From: Limisphaerales bacterium
GTDB lineage: Bacteria > Verrucomicrobiota > Verrucomicrobiia > Limisphaerales > UBA11358
DNA length: 19,661 bases
Direction: 5' to 3'
Assembly (NCBI GenBank): GCA_027451565.1
Contig: DAIDJC010000028.1
Span: 1 to 19,661, forward strand
Positions 14,673 through 19,661 of the stretch are shown here, piece by piece; within the stretch, counting starts at the first letter, position 1; each line of letters begins with the position of its first letter. The notes under the pieces were generated by a model. That model searched no databases. It was given only the letters and a program-made list of their open reading frames with translations, and was not told the origin of the DNA. The position numbers were made by a program, and so were the translations under genes.

Positions 14673-16250
14673 TTACAAGCCTGGGTTTCGCGGAAATTTT
14701 GCAAAAGGCAGCAAAGCGCCACGGTATTGAAACTGGTCAGTACGCAGGGGCACGGGGGCAAGAAACAAGGAGGCGCCGCTGGCGGAAATCAGGTCATCCT
14801 GATCCACCCCGTCGCCGCTGACCCCGATGGCGCCGATTAAAACACCGTTTCGATAAAGAGGAAAACCACCCGGGAAGATGGTAATGCCATTGGGCAGGTT
14901 GGGGTCTGTATTGGTGAAACTTGTAAACACGGCATTGTTGACCGGGTTGGTGATTAGTTCCGGCACCGGGGTTATGATGGAATATTGTTCCTGTAGCCCA
15001 AAAAACAATCCGGGCTGGGTATTATCAATGCCGGGAGGATAATACTCCTGTCCCAGAAAGCCCACGCAGCGGGTGGAAAAAGCATACGATGAGGAGGAGA
15101 AAAAAACGGCCGTCCTGGCCTTTTGCACTGCCACATCCCAGCCAAAGAGTGTTGCATTGGAGGAGGTGCAGAAAGTTCCCAGCACCACCGGAGGCACGCC
15201 ATTGGAACCGGGATTATTCACTACAGTGATGAAAACCTGGGCGTTAAGGCCCCTGGGAAGCCGGATGCCAGCGCGGGTGGTACGGGCGCGGTTGGCCGCC
15301 GCCACGATAATGTTGGTGACCTCCGCTGCCGTCAACCGGGCCGTGTTTCCCGGCAGCGGCAGGGTGGATGGGTCATTCATGATGGGTTGCCGTATCTGAC
15401 CGGTTTCGCCACCAAAAACCGCAATGGGATAAGGAAATTCAGGAGGTGATGAGATAATGGAGTAAGGAAAAACCGGGCCTCCAGGAAGGCTTGCGAAGGG
15501 AATCAACGGGCCGGACACAGTGGAACTCTCGGCATATTCCAACCGGCTGCCGTTGATGAACACTTGTGAACCCAGAATGGCCGGTGGCGGCGCGTAACCA
15601 ACCTGCGCGGCCAGCGCCATATCCTCGTCGCTGTCTGGACTTGAAACCACTGCGGGCGTGACGTCTGTTGGAGGCACACCGTTTCCGGCCACGCCAACGC
15701 CCCCAACCAATTGACCATTAATGAACAGCGGCAAACCGCCCGGGGTGCCTTCCAACCCGCCGGTGACCGGAAGTGGCACCGGAACCAGCGCGTTTCCCGG
15801 GGAACTGTCAAAACCAATCACACTGCCGGGACCTTTGAATTTATTTATATCAGAAAAGGCGAGTTGGGAAAAATTGACCCCCACCAACGGGCCGGGCGGA
15901 GTATTATCAATGCCGGGAGGAAAATGCTGCTGCACAATATCGCCCGCCGTGCGCGTGCTGAAAGCATTGTTGTCGCTGCTCAAAAACGCGGCCGTGCCGG
16001 CCTTGGCAATGGCCTCGCCCACCAGAGGATCATTGCCTTTCAGGGAGGCATTCATGGACCAGACCCCCAGAACCCAACCCTCTCGGTCGGTTACTGCGAC
16101 CACCGCCTGGGTGCTCAGGGGCGGCCCCAAGGTTTCCGCCCGCGACACAGCTTGCTGGATTATTTGCCTGACATCGGACTGCAGCATGCCGCCGCGTGCT
16201 CCCACTCCTGCCAGACAAGCAGCCACAAACATCGTCAACCAACTTTTCAC
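14673..16250 (-). CDS. Secreted protein with two GlcG/HbpS-like domains
   Basis: Protein of 525 aa with GTG start and signal peptide (MKSWLTMFVAACLAGVGARG). Two copies of a GlcG/HbpS (DUF336) domain are present, about 25-215 and 307-495. Each has the same order of landmarks: AVTDREGWVLGVW / TVVNNPGSNG, AGTAAFLSSDNNAFSTR (84-100) / ARTAVFFSSSSYAFSTR (378-394), PPGIDNT (111-117; 405-411), GGLPLFINGQLVGGVGVAGNGV (171-192) / GGFPLYRNGVLIGAIGVSGDGV (461-482). A single domain is normally ~140 aa; here ~55 residues are inserted between PPGIDNT and the glycine-rich part. HbpS in Streptomyces binds heme and senses redox stress, while the GlcG role is unclear. Placed between decaheme and outer-membrane genes, it might bind heme for, or shield, the cytochromes; that is inference. 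It converges with the decaheme gene across 45 bp. Confidence 0.85.
   Translation of the reverse strand: MKSWLTMFVAACLAGVGARGGMLQSDVRQIIQQAVSRAETLGPPLSTQAVVAVTDREGWVLGVWSMNASLKGNDPLVGEAIAKAGTAAFLSSDNNAFSTRTAGDIVQQHFPPGIDNTPPGPLVGVNFSQLAFSDINKFKGPGSVIGFDSSPGNALVPVPLPVTGGLEGTPGGLPLFINGQLVGGVGVAGNGVPPTDVTPAVVSSPDSDEDMALAAQVGYAPPPAILGSQVFINGSRLEYAESSTVSGPLIPFASLPGGPVFPYSIISSPPEFPYPIAVFGGETGQIRQPIMNDPSTLPLPGNTARLTAAEVTNIIVAAANRARTTRAGIRLPRGLNAQVFITVVNNPGSNGVPPVVLGTFCTSSNATLFGWDVAVQKARTAVFFSSSSYAFSTRCVGFLGQEYYPPGIDNTQPGLFFGLQEQYSIITPVPELITNPVNNAVFTSFTNTDPNLPNGITIFPGGFPLYRNGVLIGAIGVSGDGVDQDDLISASGASLFLAPVPLRTDQFQYRGALLPFAKFPRNPGL
15019..15039 (-). repeat. 21-bp exact direct repeat, copy 1 (second GlcG/HbpS domain)
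   Basis: Identical base for base to 15901-15921. It encodes part of the PPGIDNT landmark in the C-terminal domain. It is the DNA trace of the internal duplication in the tandem GlcG/HbpS-like gene. Confidence 0.9.
15901..15921 (-). repeat. 21-bp exact direct repeat, copy 2 (first GlcG/HbpS domain)
   Basis: Identical to 15019-15039, 882 bp apart, in the same frame and orientation. It encodes the same landmark in the N-terminal domain. Confidence 0.9.
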
Positions 16251-16296
16251 AATAATTCATGATAATCACTTGCTTTCTGAAAATAAACATTTTCTC
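16251..16296. promoter_or_regulatory. 46-bp divergent promoter region between the HbpS-like and beta-barrel genes
   Basis: A very short AT-rich spacer that must serve both divergent genes unless promoters lie inside coding sequence. Positions 16255-16273 match 13 of 19 bases of the classical Fur consensus, including an exact GATAATCA (16261-16268). With such AT-richness this could be chance. No clear Shine-Dalgarno precedes either start. Confidence 0.35.
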
Positions 16297-18633
16297 ATGT
16301 ATCAAATGCGGATGCCTAAATCAGAATTGGCCCTTCATTTTCTACCCCGACTATTTGTAGCTGGCATGGTGGCAGGCAACGTTATGTCGTTGCGAGGGGA
16401 GGAATCCTTGAAACCGCACCAGGCTGTCAGCACCAATACACCGCCCGCCTCGCCCCGGAATTTCAATCCGGACCCCAATCCAGTTCAGTTGCCTGCGCCT
16501 GCCGTCACCCAGCCCACATGGATTCTGCGTATCGTGATCTCCTCCAACACACCGCCCATACCCGGTTTCAATCCGGATCCGGGCGCGTTTTGCGCCAGTA
16601 ACCCAGCGGCAGCCACCTTGGAACCATGGTTTCACGATCCGGTCGCCCCGGCCCAATTCATCCCGCCTGCCATTCCAACTGATCTGAAGCTGCCCAGGCG
16701 CAACCTCCGCACCGTGGAACTGGTTCCCAACACCAATCCACCGCCGTCAGCCTATGGTTCCGAACCATTGCCCCCGAACCTGGCCCTGCCCCGCCAAAAC
16801 GTCCGTCGCGAACTCAAAGTTGACCAGCAATTCTTTAATCCAGATTATTCAAAAACACCGGCTGACAACCCGGTTGATTCCACGCCCGTGCCTGACCGCT
16901 GGCGAATTGGTTTCGAGCCTTGGAACCGCTACACCAGCGGAAGCATTGAGGATCCCTTTGACGCGCCGGAGCCTGCGTTGTGGCAGCCGTACCGCCAAAG
17001 TTATCTCAAGGGCGATTTGCCCATCGTGGGACAAGATGTCTTTCTGGATTTAACCGCCTCGGCTGAAAGCGACACCGAGTTCAAGAGGATTCCCACACCA
17101 AGCCAGGTCAGCGGCGTTGTGCCGGGCGAATATGAATTTTATGGGCAAGGCGATGTTCTGAGCACGGAGAACTACCTGGCGTTGGATTTCAATTTATTTC
17201 AGGGGGACACATCCTTCCGCCCGGTGGATTGGGCCATCAATGTGGAACCAGTATTCAATGTAAACTACCTGCAAGCCCAGGAGACCGGGGTGGTATCGCC
17301 CGATCCGCGCGGCGTGCTTGGATTTGGGAACAATGCCGCGCCACCACCCAACGGCTTCGTTCGTAATCCTGGGGATGTGGGCTCCCTGCTCAATGGCCAG
17401 GTTGGCCCGGCGGGCAGTTATCGCAACAGCGCGAGCACCGAGAGAACGATGAGCTATTTTTCACTCCAGCAGGCCTACCTGGAGTTTCATCTGGCAGACC
17501 TGTCTGACAATTATGATTTTGTCTCTGTGCGAATCGGGAACCAGCCCTTTAACGCCGATTTTCGTGGATTTGTTTTCAACGACATTAATACTGGCATTCG
17601 ACTATTTGGCAATTACGACAACAATCTCTACCAGTTCAATCTGGCCGTTTTTGACCTGCGGGAGAAAGACACCGATTCCGGGCTAAACACTTTCAACGAG
17701 CGAAACCAGCGCGTGGTGGTGGCGAATCTTTACCGCCAGGACTTCGTCTGGGAAGGTTATACCAGTGAATGGAGTTTTCTGGGCAACTTTGACAACGGCG
17801 GGCTGCATTACGACGACAATGGGTTTTTAGTCCGTCCTGAACCTCTCGGCACTGTGGTGCCCCACAATCTGCAAGCCTACTACCTCGGGTGGGGTGGGGA
17901 CGGGCATATCGGCAGGTTCAATCTTTCGAACCAGTTTTACCAGGTTTTAGGACGAGATGAATTCAACGGTCTCGCCGGGCATCCGGTCTATGTCAATGCG
18001 CAAATGGCATCATTGGAAATAGCCTATGACCATGACTGGGCGCGCTACAAGGCCACGTTTTTTTATGCCTCAGGCGATGGCAATGCATCTGGTGGCACCG
18101 CTTCAGGTTTTGATTCCATCGTGGACAATCCAAATTTCATCGGGGGTCCCTTTAGCTTTTGGTCGCGGCAGGGTTTTAACCTGGGTGGCACATTGGTGAA
18201 CCTGAAAAACGAGAACAGTCTTCTGCCAGACATGCGCAGCAGCAAAACCGAAGGCCAGGCCAACTTTGTCAATCCTGGCATTTTTATCTACGGTTTGGGC
18301 GCAGAATTTGACCTGACCCCCAAACTGCGAACTTTCTTGAATGCCAATTACATCATGTTTGCGCAAACGGATCCGCTTAAGCAGGCCCTTTTTACCTCCA
18401 ACATTGGCAATGAAGTGGGTTGGGACCTGAGCATTGGATTTCAATACAGGCCCTTTTTGACGGATAATGTCATTCTTTCCACTGGATTTGGCGCGCTGAT
18501 CCCGGGCAGTGGTTATCGGGATATTTACCGAACCAACCCCAACCCTGTGCCCGGCTTCGACGGCAATAGCCCTGTCGGCAATGCGGATGCCCTGCCTTAC
18601 AGCGCCTTGATAGCATTGACCTGCACATATTAG
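16297..18633 (+). CDS. Outer-membrane beta-barrel protein of a porin-cytochrome pair
   Basis: Predicted 778-aa protein. ATGs at 16297, 16306 and 16312 are all possible starts; a longer frame from 15721 only runs antisense through the HbpS-like gene. A weak signal sequence covers about residues 10-34. Residues 47-200 are proline-rich with repeated motifs: FNPDP (56-60, 91-95), FNPDY (180-184), and LPRRNLR / LPRQNVR (132-138, 164-170). From about residue 200 (DRWRIGFEPWNRY, PYRQSYLKGDLPIVGQ) the sequence alternates in the manner of many amphipathic beta strands (for example YDFVSVRIGNQPF, GRFNLSNQFYQVLG, YGLGAEFDLTPKLRTFLN) and ends with a terminal Tyr. A large barrel next to multiheme cytochromes fits a trans-outer-membrane electron conduit sleeve (MtrB/PioB-like role, no visible homology claimed). 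It is followed after 2 nt by the exported cytochrome gene. Confidence 0.8.
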   Translation: MYQMRMPKSELALHFLPRLFVAGMVAGNVMSLRGEESLKPHQAVSTNTPPASPRNFNPDPNPVQLPAPAVTQPTWILRIVISSNTPPIPGFNPDPGAFCASNPAAATLEPWFHDPVAPAQFIPPAIPTDLKLPRRNLRTVELVPNTNPPPSAYGSEPLPPNLALPRQNVRRELKVDQQFFNPDYSKTPADNPVDSTPVPDRWRIGFEPWNRYTSGSIEDPFDAPEPALWQPYRQSYLKGDLPIVGQDVFLDLTASAESDTEFKRIPTPSQVSGVVPGEYEFYGQGDVLSTENYLALDFNLFQGDTSFRPVDWAINVEPVFNVNYLQAQETGVVSPDPRGVLGFGNNAAPPPNGFVRNPGDVGSLLNGQVGPAGSYRNSASTERTMSYFSLQQAYLEFHLADLSDNYDFVSVRIGNQPFNADFRGFVFNDINTGIRLFGNYDNNLYQFNLAVFDLREKDTDSGLNTFNERNQRVVVANLYRQDFVWEGYTSEWSFLGNFDNGGLHYDDNGFLVRPEPLGTVVPHNLQAYYLGWGGDGHIGRFNLSNQFYQVLGRDEFNGLAGHPVYVNAQMASLEIAYDHDWARYKATFFYASGDGNASGGTASGFDSIVDNPNFIGGPFSFWSRQGFNLGGTLVNLKNENSLLPDMRSSKTEGQANFVNPGIFIYGLGAEFDLTPKLRTFLNANYIMFAQTDPLKQALFTSNIGNEVGWDLSIGFQYRPFLTDNVILSTGFGALIPGSGYRDIYRTNPNPVPGFDGNSPVGNADALPYSALIALTCTY

Positions 18634-18635
18634 CC

Positions 18636-19661
18636 ATGAAAACGAGCATGACACTGGCACGCCGGCAAGCATTTCTACTGATCACACTTTGGCTGGGTGG
18701 AATGGCCGCTCTCATGGCACAACAGGATGGATCGGGCCCCGCCATTTCCGTTCCCAAATCACCTTTGCAAATCCCCTGCCCCAACCTTCCTGCACCAAAC
18801 CGGATTGACCAATCCCAGGCCGAGGCAGATCGGAAATCCCGAGGCTGTCTGGAATGTCATTCCGGGGTGGAATCCATGCATGCCTCGGCAAATGTGGTCC
18901 TGGGCTGCGTGGATTGCCATGGAGGCAATCCAACGCCGGGCCTCACCCAGACCCAAGCCCACGTGGCTCCGCGCTATCCCGCCTTCTGGTTGAGCGCCGC
19001 CAACCCCAATGATTCCAGCGTGTTGCTAAACCATGAATCGCCGGAGTTCATCCAATTTGTGAACCCGGGGGATTTGCGCGTGGCGGAAAAGGCCTGCGGT
19101 TTGTGTCACGGTGAGATCGTAAGACAGGTGAGCCACAGCATGATGCGTCATGGAGCCATGCTTTGGGGGGCGGCCCTGTACAATAACGGCGCGAGCGACG
19201 CCAAGAATTATCGTTTTGGCCAGGCTTACGGGGCAAACGGCGTGCCGTTACGTCTGGAAAGTCCCGTGCCGGTCACACCTCAAATGACAAAGCAATGGGC
19301 GGTTTTGCCCTTCATAGAACCCCTGCCCCGATTTGAAACAGCCCCGCCGAGCAACATCCTCCGCATCTTCGAGCGGGGAGGTGAAGCGCCGCTCCAGCTT
19401 GGAATTCCAAATCCATTTGAGGAGGATGGCAAGCCAGCGCGACGTTTGAGTGAACGCGGATTGGGAACCTTAAATCGCATTGACCCTGTTTATCTTAACC
19501 TGCAAAAAACCCGGCTACACGACCCGCTTTTGGATTTCATGGGATCGAATAATCATCCCGGGGATTACCGCAACAGTGGCTGCACCGCTTGCCACGTTGT
19601 ATATGCCAACGACCGTTCCCCTACGGATTCCGGATGGGATGCAAAGTATGGGAACCAGGGG
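18636..19661 (+). CDS. Large exported multiheme cytochrome c, 3' end outside the window
   Basis: The frame stays open from ATG 18636 to the window edge, giving 342 residues. It starts 2 nt after the beta-barrel stop, implying one operon with coupled translation. The N-terminus (MKTSMTLARRQAFLLITLWL, then GGMAALMA) is a signal peptide. Four heme motifs are visible: CLECH (71-75), CVDCH (91-95), CGLCH (154-158) and CTACH (316-320); wide spacing and the open end suggest more beyond. Between the third and fourth motif lies a ~155-residue non-heme stretch, including LGTLNRIDPVYLNLQKTRLH (277-295 region) just ahead of HPGDYRNSGCTACH. Its placement next to a large barrel suggests an outer-surface or barrel-inserted cytochrome, the terminal contact with an external donor or acceptor. 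Final size, heme number and localisation cannot be judged here. Confidence 0.85.
   Translation, partial: MKTSMTLARRQAFLLITLWLGGMAALMAQQDGSGPAISVPKSPLQIPCPNLPAPNRIDQSQAEADRKSRGCLECHSGVESMHASANVVLGCVDCHGGNPTPGLTQTQAHVAPRYPAFWLSAANPNDSSVLLNHESPEFIQFVNPGDLRVAEKACGLCHGEIVRQVSHSMMRHGAMLWGAALYNNGASDAKNYRFGQAYGANGVPLRLESPVPVTPQMTKQWAVLPFIEPLPRFETAPPSNILRIFERGGEAPLQLGIPNPFEEDGKPARRLSERGLGTLNRIDPVYLNLQKTRLHDPLLDFMGSNNHPGDYRNSGCTACHVVYANDRSPTDSGWDAKYGNQG

Noticed and set aside
15721..16296. 5' extension of the beta-barrel frame (a 970-residue open frame)
   Set aside because: The first 192 codons run antisense through the HbpS-like gene, and their translation has no signal peptide or family likeness. 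The start at 16297 gives the barrel an export signal.
1..19661. tRNA, rRNA, CRISPR array, insertion sequence or prophage genes
   Set aside because: Nothing resembling tRNA arms, repeat-spacer periodicity, transposase or integrase motifs was seen on either strand when reading by eye.

Overview
The window looks like a chromosomal piece of a Verrucomicrobia-type bacterium (Pedosphaera/Limisphaerales-like). This assignment is an inference. It rests on the mix of a planctomycete/verrucomicrobial-type monoheme cytochrome domain, several multiheme cytochromes, moderate GC content, few recognisable Shine-Dalgarno sequences and some GTG/TTG starts. No rRNA, tRNA, CRISPR array or insertion sequence was seen.

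Left part (1-8000) is mostly housekeeping. It holds the 3' end of a class I aminotransferase; a minus-strand pair made of a two-domain CbiX-like chelatase and a Gfo/Idh/MocA oxidoreductase; a secreted monoheme cytochrome ending in a clear bidirectional terminator; a minus-strand cvpA-dnaG pair; a DUF3568-like lipoprotein; and a membrane-anchored TPR-like protein.

Right part (8038-19661) is a concentrated electron-transfer locus. A tetraheme c554-like cytochrome (minus) diverges from a tightly overlapping plus-strand operon. That operon encodes, in order: a membrane-tethered FAD/NAD(P)H/2Fe-2S reductase; a protein fusing two cyclic-nucleotide-binding domains to four 4Fe-4S clusters; a five-helix di-heme cytochrome b candidate; and a membrane-anchored decaheme cytochrome c with a Cys-rich, probably cytoplasmic N-terminus. 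The junctions overlap by 1, 4 and 4 nt. A convergent gene for a tandem GlcG/HbpS-like secreted protein follows. After it come an outer-membrane beta-barrel gene and, 2 nt downstream, a large exported multiheme cytochrome that runs off the window (342 residues and four CxxCH motifs visible).

Taken together the genes describe a possible complete electron route: NAD(P)H in the cytoplasm, flavin/2Fe-2S, 4Fe-4S wire gated by a cyclic nucleotide, b hemes across the inner membrane, decaheme in the periplasm, porin-cytochrome at the outer membrane. Direction of flow (export to an acceptor, or import from a donor) cannot be read from sequence. The cyclic-nucleotide-gated Fe-S subunit and the Cys-rich domain on the decaheme protein are the parts that look least like the described Mtr/Pcc porin-cytochrome systems.
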